Shown: positions 1-9,015, counted from the first letter of the stretch. The stretch: 64,000 bases of DNA from Roseburia sp. 499 (GCF_001940225.2 NZ_CP135164.1:682001-746000); one strand, 5' to 3'. The notes: a model not told the origin generated them from the sequence alone. Program-made: numbers and translations.

Positions 1-265
1 CATCTTCTGAAGTAAGACTGAGCTTTTCGTAGGAAGCTGTTTCTAACCATTCTTTTGTCTCCTGTATGGCAGCAGCATGATTATTCTGAATATCGCTGGT
101 TTGCACCAGAGCTTTTACAGCAGTCTCCGTCACTTCTTCGAAGGCCTCTGTTTTTTCCATAAAAGAAGGAACCAGTGCCAGACTTACGGCAAAATAGCAT
201 ATTGTCCAATGTAATATAAAAAGAAGAAGTAAGATAACCAGTAATATGTTTCGACATTTTTTCAT
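1..265 (-). CDS. Membrane-anchored or secreted protein, N-terminal part only (possible alpha/beta hydrolase)
   Basis: The frame is open from an ATG at 265 to the window edge, giving 88 residues with no stop. An AGGAG lies 9 bases before the start, and the gene begins 5 bases after the araC-type stop, so the two are probably co-transcribed. The protein opens with MKKCRNILLVILLLLF, a signal or membrane anchor of about 25 residues, followed by a charged helical segment ending KEWLETASYEKLSLTSEDG-like. That layout resembles the start of anchored alpha/beta hydrolases in related clostridia, but the catalytic part is outside the window, so the family is a guess. Confidence is for the gene being real. 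Confidence 0.75.
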   Translation of the reverse strand, partial: MKKCRNILLVILLLLFILHWTICYFAVSLALVPSFMEKTEAFEEVTETAVKALVQTSDIQNNHAAAIQETKEWLETASYEKLSLTSED

Positions 266-270
266 ATGTA

Positions 271-1143
271 TCAGCTCCTGTTACGAAATGCAGTTGGTGT
301 GCAGTCATATTTTCTCTTGAATAATCGATTAAAATAGGAAAGATTGTCAAATCCTGTTTCAGCAGCTATATTTACAATAGAATCGGACGATGAAATAAGA
401 AGCCTTGCTGCCATGGTAAGCCGATAATCATTCAAGTAGTCCGTAAAAGAAACGGCCATATTATTCTTAAAAAACTTCATAAAATGTGATTGGGAAAATC
501 CACAGATTTCTGCAGCATCCGCAACGGAAATTTTGTCACTGTAATTAGTTTCTACATATTTTAATATATCCTTTAGGCGGTCAAGAGACTTGTTCTGGTG
601 ACTGGGTAAAGGTTTCTTTATAAAAGAATTTAAGGCGTAGAAAAAGGTAAATAATTGCCCTTTAATAGCAAGCTCATAGCCGGGGGCGAAGGATTTACAA
701 ATATTGTCCATAGTATCCAGGCAGTTTGAAAGAATCGGGTAAACAGAAGAATCCGGGGTATAGTGGTTCCAGATGCCAATCTGACGCTGAAGTAAAGGTT
801 GAAAGAATTTTTCCGTACAAGTATCTCCTTGAACTGCCATCAACATATTAAGTTGAAAAATGATATTTTCGTACTCCATGGATTGTTCTTCAAATTGTTC
901 AATGGAATGAAGCTGTCCGGGAGGGACTACGATAATATCACCTTGATTTGCCACAATAGGAGCAAGATCCACCGTGATGCGTCCTTGTCCTTTCTTTATA
1001 TATATAATTTCCATATCATTATGCCAATGAGCGGGAACCAATGGAAAGTCCAGTGGAATACTGCAAAGATAAATGTTAAATGGAAAATCTGCTAATCCGT
1101 GGGACTTAATCTCCTGTGTGTTTTCATATTCTAATATGTTCAA
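271..1143 (-). CDS. AraC-family transcriptional regulator with N-terminal cupin
   Basis: This is a 290-residue cytoplasmic DNA-binding regulator. The first ~110 residues carry a cupin-type sensory fold (HWHNDMEIIYIKKG, then VPPGQLHSIE). The last ~100 carry two helix-turn-helix units (SVADAAEICGFSQSHFMKFF and IVNIAAETGFDNLSYFNRLF) ending in the typical PTAFR. The start is TTG at 1143, chosen because an AAGGAG sits the right distance upstream. It is divergent from glycogen phosphorylase across about 195 bases that hold a 12-base direct repeat, so it may control that gene and itself, and it probably drives the hydrolase-like gene behind it. Such cupin-AraC proteins usually sense a sugar or small ligand; the ligand is not visible here. 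Confidence 0.93.
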   Translation of the reverse strand: MNILEYENTQEIKSHGLADFPFNIYLCSIPLDFPLVPAHWHNDMEIIYIKKGQGRITVDLAPIVANQGDIIVVPPGQLHSIEQFEEQSMEYENIIFQLNMLMAVQGDTCTEKFFQPLLQRQIGIWNHYTPDSSVYPILSNCLDTMDNICKSFAPGYELAIKGQLFTFFYALNSFIKKPLPSHQNKSLDRLKDILKYVETNYSDKISVADAAEICGFSQSHFMKFFKNNMAVSFTDYLNDYRLTMAARLLISSSDSIVNIAAETGFDNLSYFNRLFKRKYDCTPTAFRNRS

Positions 1144-1166
1144 ATAAATCGCTCCTTTTAAATTTG

Positions 1167-1273
1167 AATGTACCCATATTAAATGATATTGCGTTTAAGA
1201 TGATAGTATTGTACTATATTATGCTATCATATTGCAAGAAAAATGAAAAAAATAAGGCTATAATGTACCCATA
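1167..1273. promoter_or_regulatory. Candidate AraC operator region between araC-type gene and glgP
   Basis: AATGTACCCATA occurs twice in the same orientation, at 1167-1178 and 1262-1273. Between them lies an interrupted palindrome (TGATAG at about 1200, CTATCA at about 1224). A good -10 (TATAAT, 1259-1264) overlaps the second repeat, but no -35 lies at the usual spacing, as expected for an activator-dependent promoter. Long direct repeats are the usual AraC-family binding layout. Binding itself is inference. Confidence 0.5.
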
Positions 1274-1338
1274 AGATAAAAAAAGAACACAAGACCCAGC
1301 GTCTTAAATTATCAATTTATTATTCTAGGAGGATAAAA

Positions 1339-3594
1339 ATGAAGGTAAAAGAATTACTGGAAAAACAGTGTGGTAAGACAGTTGCTCAGTGCAGCAATGA
1401 AGAACTTTACTACGGATTACTTGCAGTAGTAAAAGAGTTAGCAAAAGAAAAAGAAAGCAATGCAGGAAAGAAGAAAATTTATTATATTTCCGCAGAATTC
1501 TTAATCGGAAAATTATTATCCAATAACTTGATTAACTTAGGAATTTATGATGAAGTTGCTGAACTTTTTGCTGAAAATGGAAAAGACATCAACTTAATCG
1601 AGCAGGTTGAGCCGGAACCATCTTTAGGAAATGGTGGATTAGGACGTCTTGCAGCATGTTTCTTAGACTCCATGGCAACTCTTGGATTAAACGGAGACGG
1701 TATCGGATTAAACTACCACTTCGGATTATTCTTACAGAAATTTGAAGATCGTTTACAGAAAGAAAACAAGAATCCTTGGATCGAAGAGCAGAGCTGGCTT
1801 ACAAAGACTGATGTAACATATCCGGTACAGTTCGGTGGATTTACAGTACAGTCCAGAATGTATGACTTAGATGTAACAGGATTTGAAAACAGAACCAACA
1901 AATTACATTTATTTGATATTGAAACAATCGATGAAAGCTTAGTAGGAGATGGAATCGATTTCGATAAAGAAGACATTAAGAAGAACTTGACATTATTCTT
2001 ATATCCGGATGATTCTGATGATGCAGGAAGATTATTACGTGTATACCAGCAGTACTTCATGGTAAGCAACGGAGCTCGTTTAATCCTTGCAGAAGCAGAA
2101 GCAAAAGGATGTAACTTACATGACTTAGCAGATTATGCAACTATCCAGATTAACGATACACACCCAAGTATGGTAATTCCTGAGTTGATTCGTCTGTTAA
2201 TGGAAAGAGGAATCCGTATGGATGAGGCTATTGAAATTGTTTCTAAGACTTGTGCATACACCAACCATACTATCCTTGCAGAAGCATTGGAAAAATGGCC
2301 AATGGATTACCTCAACAAGGCAGTTCCACAGTTAATGCCAATCATTCGTGAATTAGATACAAGAGTAAAAGAAAAATTCAGCGATAAGTCTGTAGCAATC
2401 ATCGATGATGAGAATCGTGTACACATGGCACATATGGATATCCACTACGGATACAGTGTAAACGGTGTTGCATACTTGCATACTGAGATTTTGAAGAAGA
2501 ACGAATTAAACAACTTCTACAAAATCTACCCAGAAAAGTTCAACAACAAGACAAATGGTATTACATTCCGTCGTTGGTTAATGCATTGTAACAAAGGCTT
2601 AAGCCATTACTTAGATGATACTATCGGAACAAGCTGGCACAAGAATGCAGATGATCTTGAAAAATTATTAGCATTCAAGGATGATGATGCAGTATTAAAC
2701 AAATTACTGGAAATCAAGAATGACAATAAGAAAGCATTAGCAGCTTACTTAAAGGAAACTCAGGGATTAGATATTGATCCGAATTCTATCTTTGATATTC
2801 AGATTAAGCGTCTCCATGAGTACAAACGTCAGCAGATGAATGCATTATATGTAATTCATAAATATCTGGATATTAAGAAAGGTAATAAGCCAAGCACACC
2901 AATCACTGTTATCTTTGGTGCAAAGGCAGCTCCGGCTTACATTATTGCAAAAGACATCATTCATTTGATTTTATGCTTACAGGAAGTAATCAACAACGAT
3001 CCAGAAGTAAGCCCATACTTAAAGGTTGTTATGGTAGAAAACTACAACGTAACTAAGGCTGAGAAGTTAATTCCAGCATGTGATATTTCCGAGCAGATTT
3101 CCTTAGCTTCTAAGGAGGCATCCGGAACAGGTAACATGAAGTTCATGTTAAACGGAGCACTTACTCTGGGAACTATGGACGGAGCTAACGTAGAAATTGC
3201 AGACTTAGTAGGCGAAGACAACATCTACATCTTCGGTGAATCTTCTGATACTGTAATTGAGCACTATGAGAAAGCAGATTATGTATCTAAGAAATTCTAC
3301 GAAGAAGACGAAGACATCAAGGAAGCTGTTGATTTCATCGTAAGTGATACTTTATTAAAGGTTGGACATAAAGAAAATCTGGAAAGACTTTACAACGAGT
3401 TACTGAACAAAGACTGGTTCATGACTCTGTTAGACTACAAGTCTTATGCAGCTAAGAAAGAAGAAATCTACAAGGATTACGAAGACCGCAAGACATGGGC
3501 TAAGAAGATGCTTGTAAATACTGCAAAAGCAGGATTCTTCTCTTCTGACAGAACTATCGCAGAGTACGATAAGGATATCTGGAAATTAAACTAA
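1339..3594 (+). CDS. glgP: Glycogen/starch/alpha-glucan phosphorylase
   Basis: The enzyme releases glucose-1-phosphate from alpha-1,4-glucans by phosphorolysis, using pyridoxal phosphate. The family signature around the cofactor lysine is present ([15 protein letters not shown], Lys about 601), as are the early [16 protein letters not shown] block and [11 protein letters not shown]. At 751 residues it is shorter than the roughly 800-840 residues of the enteric and animal enzymes, in line with the shorter clostridial type. AGGAGG lies 6 bases before the ATG. Codon use is strongly biased toward a few codons (TTA, CCA, GGA), which suggests high expression. It is monocistronic, bounded by a terminator at 3621. 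It probably serves storage-glycogen turnover during growth shifts or sporulation. Confidence 0.97.
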   Translation: MKVKELLEKQCGKTVAQCSNEELYYGLLAVVKELAKEKESNAGKKKIYYISAEFLIGKLLSNNLINLGIYDEVAELFAENGKDINLIEQVEPEPSLGNGGLGRLAACFLDSMATLGLNGDGIGLNYHFGLFLQKFEDRLQKENKNPWIEEQSWLTKTDVTYPVQFGGFTVQSRMYDLDVTGFENRTNKLHLFDIETIDESLVGDGIDFDKEDIKKNLTLFLYPDDSDDAGRLLRVYQQYFMVSNGARLILAEAEAKGCNLHDLADYATIQINDTHPSMVIPELIRLLMERGIRMDEAIEIVSKTCAYTNHTILAEALEKWPMDYLNKAVPQLMPIIRELDTRVKEKFSDKSVAIIDDENRVHMAHMDIHYGYSVNGVAYLHTEILKKNELNNFYKIYPEKFNNKTNGITFRRWLMHCNKGLSHYLDDTIGTSWHKNADDLEKLLAFKDDDAVLNKLLEIKNDNKKALAAYLKETQGLDIDPNSIFDIQIKRLHEYKRQQMNALYVIHKYLDIKKGNKPSTPITVIFGAKAAPAYIIAKDIIHLILCLQEVINNDPEVSPYLKVVMVENYNVTKAEKLIPACDISEQISLASKEASGTGNMKFMLNGALTLGTMDGANVEIADLVGEDNIYIFGESSDTVIEHYEKADYVSKKFYEEDEDIKEAVDFIVSDTLLKVGHKENLERLYNELLNKDWFMTLLDYKSYAAKKEEIYKDYEDRKTWAKKMLVNTAKAGFFSSDRTIAEYDKDIWKLN

Positions 3595-3620
3595 TTTCTA
3601 AAAAATGATATAAGTGAAAG

Positions 3621-3668
3621 AGGATACCTTTTATAAGCCACAAAAGGCATAAGAGGTATCCTTTTTCT
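3621..3668 (+). terminator. Rho-independent terminator of glgP
   Basis: The arms AGGATACCT and AGGTATCCT are followed by TTTTTC. They lie 26 bases after the glgP stop. Confidence 0.85.
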
Positions 3669-3739
3669 TTACACAAATAAAAGAATATGATATTTTTGTT
3701 TGTGTAAAGTAACGAAAGAAAATAGGTATATAGGAGAAT

Positions 3740-4423
3740 ATGAAATATAAAAATGTAATAACCGGAAAGTTTAAAAGCCGTCCGAACCGTTTTATTGCTA
3801 TGGTTGAGATTGACGGAAAAATAGAAAAATGTCATGTGAAAAATACCGGAAGATGTAAAGAATTATTACTCTCGGATGCAGAAGTATATCTGGAAAAGGG
3901 GGATAATCCGAATCGAAAAACAGCTTATGACTTAGTTGGTGTGAAAAAGGGAGAACGAATGATCAATATGGACTCTCAAGCTCCAAACAAGGCAGTAAAA
4001 GAATGGTTAGAAAAAGAAGTATATTTCAAACATATAACATACCTAAAACCCGAATGTAAATATGGAAACTCCAGGATAGATTTTTATTTGGAAACAGCTG
4101 AAGGACGGAAAATATTCATAGAAGTAAAGGGTGTTACCTTGGAAGAAAATGGTATTGCCAGATTCCCGGATGCTCCTACAGAACGGGGAATTAAGCATAT
4201 TCAGGAGCTGCAGGAGGCGGTGACAGATGGATATGAAGCATATATTTTATTCGTTATCCAGATGAAGGAAATCCTGCATTTTGAACCCAATGACAGAACG
4301 CATAAGGCATTTGGTGATGCATTGCGGGAAGCGGCAGAACATGGAGTTGGAGTTCTTGCGTATGAATGTGTGGTGACAAGGGAGAGTATGTGTCTGGATG
4401 AGGCAGTCAGAGTCTATTTATAA
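3740..4423 (+). CDS. sfsA: SfsA-family protein (sugar fermentation stimulation protein)
   Basis: This 227-residue protein matches SfsA throughout: an N-terminal OB-like part (FIAMVEIDGKIEKCHVKNTGR) and a nuclease-like part with RIDFYLE, IFIEVKGVTLE and FPDAPTERGIKHI. The family was named for an effect on maltose metabolism in E. coli. Its conserved D, E and K residues resemble a restriction-endonuclease-type active site, but the biochemical role is still unsettled. AGGAG precedes the ATG. The gene stands alone between the glgP terminator and the promoter at 4437. Confidence 0.94.
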   Translation: MKYKNVITGKFKSRPNRFIAMVEIDGKIEKCHVKNTGRCKELLLSDAEVYLEKGDNPNRKTAYDLVGVKKGERMINMDSQAPNKAVKEWLEKEVYFKHITYLKPECKYGNSRIDFYLETAEGRKIFIEVKGVTLEENGIARFPDAPTERGIKHIQELQEAVTDGYEAYILFVIQMKEILHFEPNDRTHKAFGDALREAAEHGVGVLAYECVVTRESMCLDEAVRVYL

Positions 4424-4436
4424 TTATTTTTGACCA

Positions 4437-4465
4437 TTGATTTTTTTACCCTCAGATGATATAGT
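4437..4465 (+). promoter_or_regulatory. Sigma-A type promoter for the coiled-coil gene
   Basis: TTGATT (4437-4442), a 17-base spacer and TATAGT (4460-4465) lie about 60 bases ahead of the next gene. Confidence 0.55.
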
Positions 4466-4527
4466 TTTATCACACCGAAAGGGCTTTTACATAGGATACC
4501 AACACAAGCAGAAGAAGGAGGGATAGG

Positions 4528-4860
4528 ATGACAGATAGTGAAAAACTGGACGTAATCATTTCTACGTTGAATGAGCATACGGCAATATTGAATGAGCATT
4601 CCGCAATATTAAATGAGCATACAGCGATATTGAATGAGCATTCCACTATGTTGAAAAAACATGATGAAGAAATTTCCTCCATGAAGTTCCTGCTTGAAAA
4701 TGAAATGCGAGTAAATATTCAGAGGGTAGCTGAAGGGCATTTAGACCTTTCCAGAAATCTACATGAGTTCGTACAGTTAAGGAGTGAATTGCTGTTGCTG
4801 TCAGTTATGGTCAGACAGTTAGAATCCGATATGCGTGAGGTAAAACAGAAGATTTCATAA
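4528..4860 (+). CDS. Small heptad-repeat coiled-coil protein of unknown function
   Basis: This 110-residue protein has no signal peptide or membrane segment. Residues ~12-48 are tandem heptads of the type LNEHTAI/LNEHSAI, which predict a trimeric or tetrameric coiled coil; the rest is a second helical segment (QRVAEGHLDLSRNLHEFVQLRSELL). A strong AGAAGGAGGG precedes the ATG. It has its own promoter and a terminator directly behind it, so it is a single-gene unit. The repeats resemble short coiled-coil proteins common in clostridia whose role is unknown. I do not assign a function. Confidence 0.85.
   Translation: MTDSEKLDVIISTLNEHTAILNEHSAILNEHTAILNEHSTMLKKHDEEISSMKFLLENEMRVNIQRVAEGHLDLSRNLHEFVQLRSELLLLSVMVRQLESDMREVKQKIS
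4567..4650 (+). repeat. Four tandem 21-bp units encoding a heptad repeat
   Basis: The units start at 4567, 4588, 4609 and 4630, each reading TTRAATGAGCAT followed by a variable 9 bases. Translation gives LNEH(T/S)(A/T)(I/M). Only wobble and a few codon positions differ, so copy number could change by slippage without shifting frame. Confidence 0.9.
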
Positions 4861-4861
4861 G

Positions 4862-4916
4862 CAATACAAAAAAACATCCTGTTAGCGTTTCCTAACAGGA
4901 TGTTCTTTTTGTATTG
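4862..4916. terminator. Bidirectional terminator between converging genes
   Basis: A 12-base stem (ACATCCTGTTAG at 4874, CTAACAGGATGT at 4892) with a six-base loop is flanked by A- and T-runs on both sides. It serves the coiled-coil gene (+) and the CNNM/CorC gene (-). Confidence 0.9.
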
Positions 4917-4918
4917 AG

Positions 4919-6205
4919 TTATGCCTCTTCCTCTTCTTCATTTAAATTCTCAGGAAGCTTCATAAATATTTTATTAATACGATTTTTTTCCATGTCTTCT
5001 ACCCGAAGGAAAACACCTTCCGAGGTAGTGGCACATTCGCCTACGGTAGGCAGATGGTCTAAAAGACCAATCATATATCCACCAATAGAATCATAATCTT
5101 CAGATTCCCAACCTAGTTCCAAGGTAGAGCATAAGTCCTCCAGATTCATAGAACCCTGTACCATATATTCATAATCATTAATTTGCTGAATCGGATCTTC
5201 TTCATCCATATCGTATTCGTCACGGATTTCACCAACGATTTCCTCTAATAGGTCTTCTAATGTAATAAGACCGGCAGTAGCACCGTATTCATCCAGTACG
5301 ATGGCAATATTAATGGAAGATTTCTTCATTTCCACCAGAAGTTCTGCTGTGCTCTTGTGTTCATAGGTATAGTAAGGTTTTCTTAAAATATCCCGAACAG
5401 AAAAGCTGTCCTTATCTTCATAGAGTAGCAAATCCTTCATGTTAATGATACCAATGACATTGTCTGTAGAGTCTTCATAAACCGGAAGACGGGTAAATTT
5501 GTCTTCACGGAAAATATCAATTAACTCCTGATATGTACTGTTGATATCTGCAAAGGTCATGTCAATTCGGGGAACCATAACTTCCTTTGCCTGAGCATCA
5601 CCAAAATCGAATACATTGTTAATCATTTCACGTTCTTCTGTTTCAATAACGCCTTCTTCATGGCTTACATCCACAATGGTACGAAGCTCATCTTCTGTCA
5701 TGGTATTCTGTGCTTTGCTTGCATCTACACGAAGCAGTTTCAAAAGTCCCATGGCCAACCAGTTGACAATAAATATTATCGGGGTCAGTACCTTCATGAG
5801 AAAACAAATAACTCCTGCATAGGAAAGTGCGATGCTGTCGGCATGAATCGTAGCAAGTGTTTTTGGAGATATTTCACCAAAAATCAGTACCAGTAATGTT
5901 AATACACCGGTTGCGATTCCTGCTCCTGCGCTTCCGAATGCTTTCGTTGCCAGGGTAGTTGCGATGGAAGATGCAGAAATATTTACCAGATTGTTTCCAA
6001 TCAAAATGGCAGAAAGCATCTTACCAGAGTTGTCAGTTATTTCCAAAACTTTTTTTGCCCGTTTATTTCCCTCATCCGCCAAAGTTCGAAGACGTATTTT
6101 ATTTGAGGTAGTTAAGGCAGTTTCCGCAGAAGAAAAAAATGCGGATAACATTAATAATATGACTAAAACTATTAGCTGTATGACGTCACTTGTGTCCAAG
6201 TACAT
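4919..6205 (-). CDS. CNNM/CorC (HlyC-type) membrane transport protein
   Basis: The protein has a DUF21/CNNM transmembrane domain (residues ~1-185, at least three hydrophobic segments), then a CBS pair (~205-325, including VMVPRIDMTFADIN and EYGATAGLITLEDLLEEIVGEI) and a C-terminal CorC/HlyC domain. This family takes part in divalent cation, mainly Mg2+, homeostasis; the hemolysin name is historical. Start choice is awkward. The AAGGAG is only about one base from the ATG at 6205, so the TTG at 6199 has better spacing, while the TTG at 6217 lies upstream of the ribosome site. ATG is used here provisionally. It ends in the shared terminator at 4862. Confidence 0.93.
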   Translation of the reverse strand: MYLDTSDVIQLIVLVILLMLSAFFSSAETALTTSNKIRLRTLADEGNKRAKKVLEITDNSGKMLSAILIGNNLVNISASSIATTLATKAFGSAGAGIATGVLTLLVLIFGEISPKTLATIHADSIALSYAGVICFLMKVLTPIIFIVNWLAMGLLKLLRVDASKAQNTMTEDELRTIVDVSHEEGVIETEEREMINNVFDFGDAQAKEVMVPRIDMTFADINSTYQELIDIFREDKFTRLPVYEDSTDNVIGIINMKDLLLYEDKDSFSVRDILRKPYYTYEHKSTAELLVEMKKSSINIAIVLDEYGATAGLITLEDLLEEIVGEIRDEYDMDEEDPIQQINDYEYMVQGSMNLEDLCSTLELGWESEDYDSIGGYMIGLLDHLPTVGECATTSEGVFLRVEDMEKNRINKIFMKLPENLNEEEEEA

Positions 6206-6362
6206 CTCTCCTTTCAATACATAAATATAACGGAAAGTAGTGCTATTTGCAAGGTTTTCAGAAAAAATTCAGAAATTATATGAAATTTTTACCGGATGGG
6301 AATAGGAAGAAAGCGGAAAGAATATGATAAAATAGAATGATTTGAAATATGAGGAAAAGGAA

Positions 6363-6737
6363 ATGGAAAAGGGAAATATCAAGCAAACATGGGGATTATC
6401 CATACTAAAGATATTGCTACTTATGTATATGATTACAGGGATTCTTTTAGTGATTTTGGCAGGACTGCTCTATAAACTGCAACTGAGTGAGAGTGTGGTG
6501 TCGGCAGGTGTGGTAATTATCTATGTGGTATCCGGATTTTTAGGAGGTTTTGTTGCAGGAAAAATTATGAAAACCAGAAAATTTTTATGGGGAATGGTGT
6601 TAGGTGGGTGCTATTTCTTCATTCTTGTAGTTGGTTCTATTGCCTTCCAACATGGCATTGGAATGGAAATAAGTAGAATTTTCACTACTTTCATATTGTG
6701 TATTGCATCAGGAATGATTGGAGGGATGGCAAGTTAA
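6363..6737 (+). CDS. TIGR04086-type small membrane protein
   Basis: This integral membrane protein of 124 residues has four hydrophobic segments and glycine-rich turns (GGFVAGKIM, CIASGMIGGM) typical of the TIGR04086/YrzE-like family. In clostridia that family is commonly found near the SCIFF peptide and secDF, and here SCIFF and secDF follow within 5 kb, which supports the call. The ATG at 6363 is preferred over an upstream TTG because AGGAAAAGGAA lies directly before it. Its biochemical role is unknown. Confidence 0.8.
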   Translation: MEKGNIKQTWGLSILKILLLMYMITGILLVILAGLLYKLQLSESVVSAGVVIIYVVSGFLGGFVAGKIMKTRKFLWGMVLGGCYFFILVVGSIAFQHGIGMEISRIFTTFILCIASGMIGGMAS

Positions 6738-6748
6738 AGGAGAGGATA

Positions 6749-6913
6749 TTAATCCCCTCCGGGTCCATCCTTTCGAGGGCGACTGCTTTCCGGTAGTGGC
6801 TCTGTTGGTTCTACAGCACGGTTCGTACAGTATCGACTGTCGGACTCTTTGTTCTTGGGTAAATCAACTTCTGGAATATTTCCGTCATCATAGACATTTT
6901 TGGTATCTTTCAT
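6749..6913 (-). CDS. Putative 54-residue hydrophilic protein
   Basis: An ATG at 6913, ten bases behind AGAAAGGA, opens a frame to a TAA at 6749. The product is acidic and proline-rich, starting MKDTKNVYDDGNIPEVDLPK and ending RPRKDGPGGD. It has no hydrophobic segment and looks disordered. Short proteins with a similar RRDGPGGE-like tail occur in Lachnospiraceae as far as I recall, which favours a real gene. It converges with the TIGR04086-type gene. The longer frame extending to 7312 overlaps the response regulator antisense and is not credible beyond this start. Confidence 0.5.
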   Translation of the reverse strand: MKDTKNVYDDGNIPEVDLPKNKESDSRYCTNRAVEPTEPLPESSRPRKDGPGGD

Positions 6914-6996
6914 ATCGTATTTGTCCTTTCTAAGAAAAATAACTCTAAAAAATATCATAATTAGAGTTCCCTGTATTTTAAAAAATATGTCCACGA

Positions 6997-7048
6997 TTAA
7001 GATTTTTTTAAGATTTTCATTGAGTTTTCTTTTCGGAATGCCTATTAT
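6997..7048 (+). promoter_or_regulatory. Promoter and candidate autoregulatory site of the two-component operon
   Basis: TTAAGATTTT occurs at 6997 and again at 7008, an 11-base direct repeat typical of OmpR-family binding. It lies immediately before TTGAGT (7020-7025), a 17-base spacer and TATTAT (7043-7048). Autoregulation is inferred. Confidence 0.5.
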
Positions 7049-7091
7049 AATTACAGATGTAAAACGTAAGAAGGCAAGGAGTAACAAAGTG

Positions 7092-7796
7092 ATGGAACAA
7101 CAGACAATTCTGGTAGTAGATGATAATAAGGAAATTGTATTTTCCCTGGGGAAACTTCTGGAATATGAGGGATACCGTATTTTAAAGGCATATGACGGAA
7201 TAGAGGCATTGGATGTATTGCAGGAGGAAACGGTAGACTTAATACTGCTGGATGTAATGATGCCGCGACTAAACGGATTGTCCGCCTTGATGAAGATACG
7301 GGAAAATAACAAGATTCCGGTAATTATACTGTCTGCGAAAACAGAGGAAAGTGATAAGGTGTCAGGACTTGTGATGGGAGCGGATGACTATATTGAAAAG
7401 CCTTATAATCCGGCAGAGCTGACTGCGAGAGTAGCGGCACAGTTAAGACGTTATCATACCTGGGGTGGGGGTGCACCTAAGGCAGAGGAAGACCGTTTGG
7501 TGAATGGCGGTGTAGTTCTGGACAGGCAGACAAAGACAGCAGAAGTTGACGGGGAGGAAGTGAAGCTGACGGCTACAGAGTATCGGATACTGGAATTGTT
7601 GATGGAGCATCCGGGGCAAGTATTTTCCGCAGAGCAGATTTATGAAAAAGTCTGGAAGGAAATAGCGAATTATGCAGTGGAAAATACGGTAATGGTACAT
7701 ATTCGTCACATTCGTGAAAAAATTGAGATTAATCCGAAAAAACCAAAATATGTAAAGGTGGTGTGGGGCATTGGATACAAAATGGAAAAATATTAA
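7092..7796 (+). CDS. OmpR/PhoB-family response regulator
   Basis: The receiver domain covers residues 1-120, with the acid pair D10/D11, phospho-acceptor D54 (LILLDVMMP), S81 and K103 (EKPYNPAEL). A winged-helix DNA-binding domain follows (~135-233, ending VVWGIGYKM). The ATG at 7092 and a GTG at 7089 are both compatible with the AAGGAG at 7076; an earlier in-frame start lies before the promoter and was dropped. It overlaps the histidine kinase gene by 26 bases, so the pair is translationally coupled. Sequence style is VanR-like. The target genes are not evident. Confidence 0.95.
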   Translation: MEQQTILVVDDNKEIVFSLGKLLEYEGYRILKAYDGIEALDVLQEETVDLILLDVMMPRLNGLSALMKIRENNKIPVIILSAKTEESDKVSGLVMGADDYIEKPYNPAELTARVAAQLRRYHTWGGGAPKAEEDRLVNGGVVLDRQTKTAEVDGEEVKLTATEYRILELLMEHPGQVFSAEQIYEKVWKEIANYAVENTVMVHIRHIREKIEINPKKPKYVKVVWGIGYKMEKY

Positions 7797-9015
7797 GAAG
7801 ATATGTGAGATGCGCAAAAATAGTAAGGTGAGAATTGGACTTGCTGTGGTATGTGGTGGACTGGGGATAAAGCTACTGATTTATCTTTGGCAGGAGTATT
7901 ATAAGTTACTAAGTGAGGCTGCATGGTTTGCAGGAAGTATTGTGAATGTGTTGCTGGGAATTACATTGATTAATGTAATAAAATGTATCATGGATAAGCG
8001 ATACAAAGAATGGGATTCATTTATAGAGGATTTTTATCAAAGATGGCAGAAGGAATGGAAAAAACAACAGAAGATAGTGATTGGTTGTGGTGTAGGGGCT
8101 GGAATTATAGCAGTTTTTCTTTTCAAAATCATTATTCTTAATCCGGAAAGATATTATTGGTATGGTGGAAATTATAGTGTGGGATATATGACCATTGCAA
8201 TAGTTTTCATACAGTTCATAGTGGCAGAAGCTACAGTAATCCATTATATGAATCAAATGTTGAATCATCATGTGGCGGATATGGAAGCCATTGTACAGAA
8301 GAATGTGCAGGAAGCTATGGAAACTACTATTCGTAGTGAGAGGATGAAAGTAGATTTGATTTCAAATGTTTCCCATGATTTAAAAACGCCTCTGACTTCA
8401 ATGGTAGGGTATATCGAATTGATAAAAAAGGAAGAAATGAGTGATATCGTTTCTGATTATGTAGAAGTGTTGGGAAATAAGGCACAGAAGTTAAAAGAAA
8501 TGATAGACAGTCTTTTTGATTTAGCCAAGACCAGCAGCGGTAATATCAAGCTTAATATGGAGCAACTGGAATTAAATCGCCTTGTGGAACAGGTGCATGC
8601 TGATATGGAGGATAAGTTTAAAGAAACTAATCGAGAATTGGTTATGGATTTGACAGAGGAGAAAACGGCATTTACTTCAGATAGTAGTTATATGTATCGT
8701 GTGTGTCAGAACCTTATGGAGAATGCATTGAAATACTCTGCAGAACATACCAGAATCTTTTTTAAGACCGCAAAAGTACAGGAAAATGGAAGAGAAATGG
8801 TACGGTTTGAAGTGACGAATACAGCGAACTACCCAATGAATTTTACAAAAGAAAAAATTGTAGAGCGATTTGCAAGAGGAGATGAAGCCAGAACCACGGA
8901 GGGAAACGGATTGGGACTTGCTATTGTAAGTACCTATACCTCAGCTTTGGGAGGAATCTTTGATGTGAACATTGATTGTGACCAGTTCAAGGCAACGGTA
9001 GAGTTTCCGGTGTAG
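7771..9015 (+). CDS. Sensor histidine kinase, VanS-like
   Basis: The 414-residue protein has two or more membrane segments in residues ~20-160 around a short outside loop, then a HisKA domain (SNVSHDLKTPLTS, phospho-acceptor H202) and an ATPase domain with an N box (CQNLMENALKYS) and G2 box (GNGLGLAIV). The usual DxGxG G1 box is replaced by VTNTANYPMNFT, as in other VanS-like clostridial kinases that keep activity, so it is not called a pseudokinase. The TTG start overlaps the regulator gene; ATG 7810 is an alternative. It ends six bases before the large palindrome. Confidence 0.93.
   Translation: MDTKWKNIKKICEMRKNSKVRIGLAVVCGGLGIKLLIYLWQEYYKLLSEAAWFAGSIVNVLLGITLINVIKCIMDKRYKEWDSFIEDFYQRWQKEWKKQQKIVIGCGVGAGIIAVFLFKIIILNPERYYWYGGNYSVGYMTIAIVFIQFIVAEATVIHYMNQMLNHHVADMEAIVQKNVQEAMETTIRSERMKVDLISNVSHDLKTPLTSMVGYIELIKKEEMSDIVSDYVEVLGNKAQKLKEMIDSLFDLAKTSSGNIKLNMEQLELNRLVEQVHADMEDKFKETNRELVMDLTEEKTAFTSDSSYMYRVCQNLMENALKYSAEHTRIFFKTAKVQENGREMVRFEVTNTANYPMNFTKEKIVERFARGDEARTTEGNGLGLAIVSTYTSALGGIFDVNIDCDQFKATVEFPV

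Noticed and set aside
81..350. 89-residue minus-strand frame
   Set aside because: It overlaps the araC-type gene and the better-supported frame starting at 265, has no good ribosome site, and its composition is unlike its neighbours.
4567..4650. CRISPR-like repeat
   Set aside because: The 21-base units are directly adjacent, without spacers, and encode in-frame heptads.
6914..7312. Upstream extension of the small minus-strand frame to 187 residues
   Set aside because: It runs antisense through the response-regulator gene and its promoter. Only the part from the ATG at 6913 has a ribosome site and distinctive composition.
7771..9015. Histidine kinase without DxGxG as a dead kinase
   Set aside because: The H box, N box and G2 box are intact, and VanS-like clostridial kinases commonly have this degenerate G1 box.
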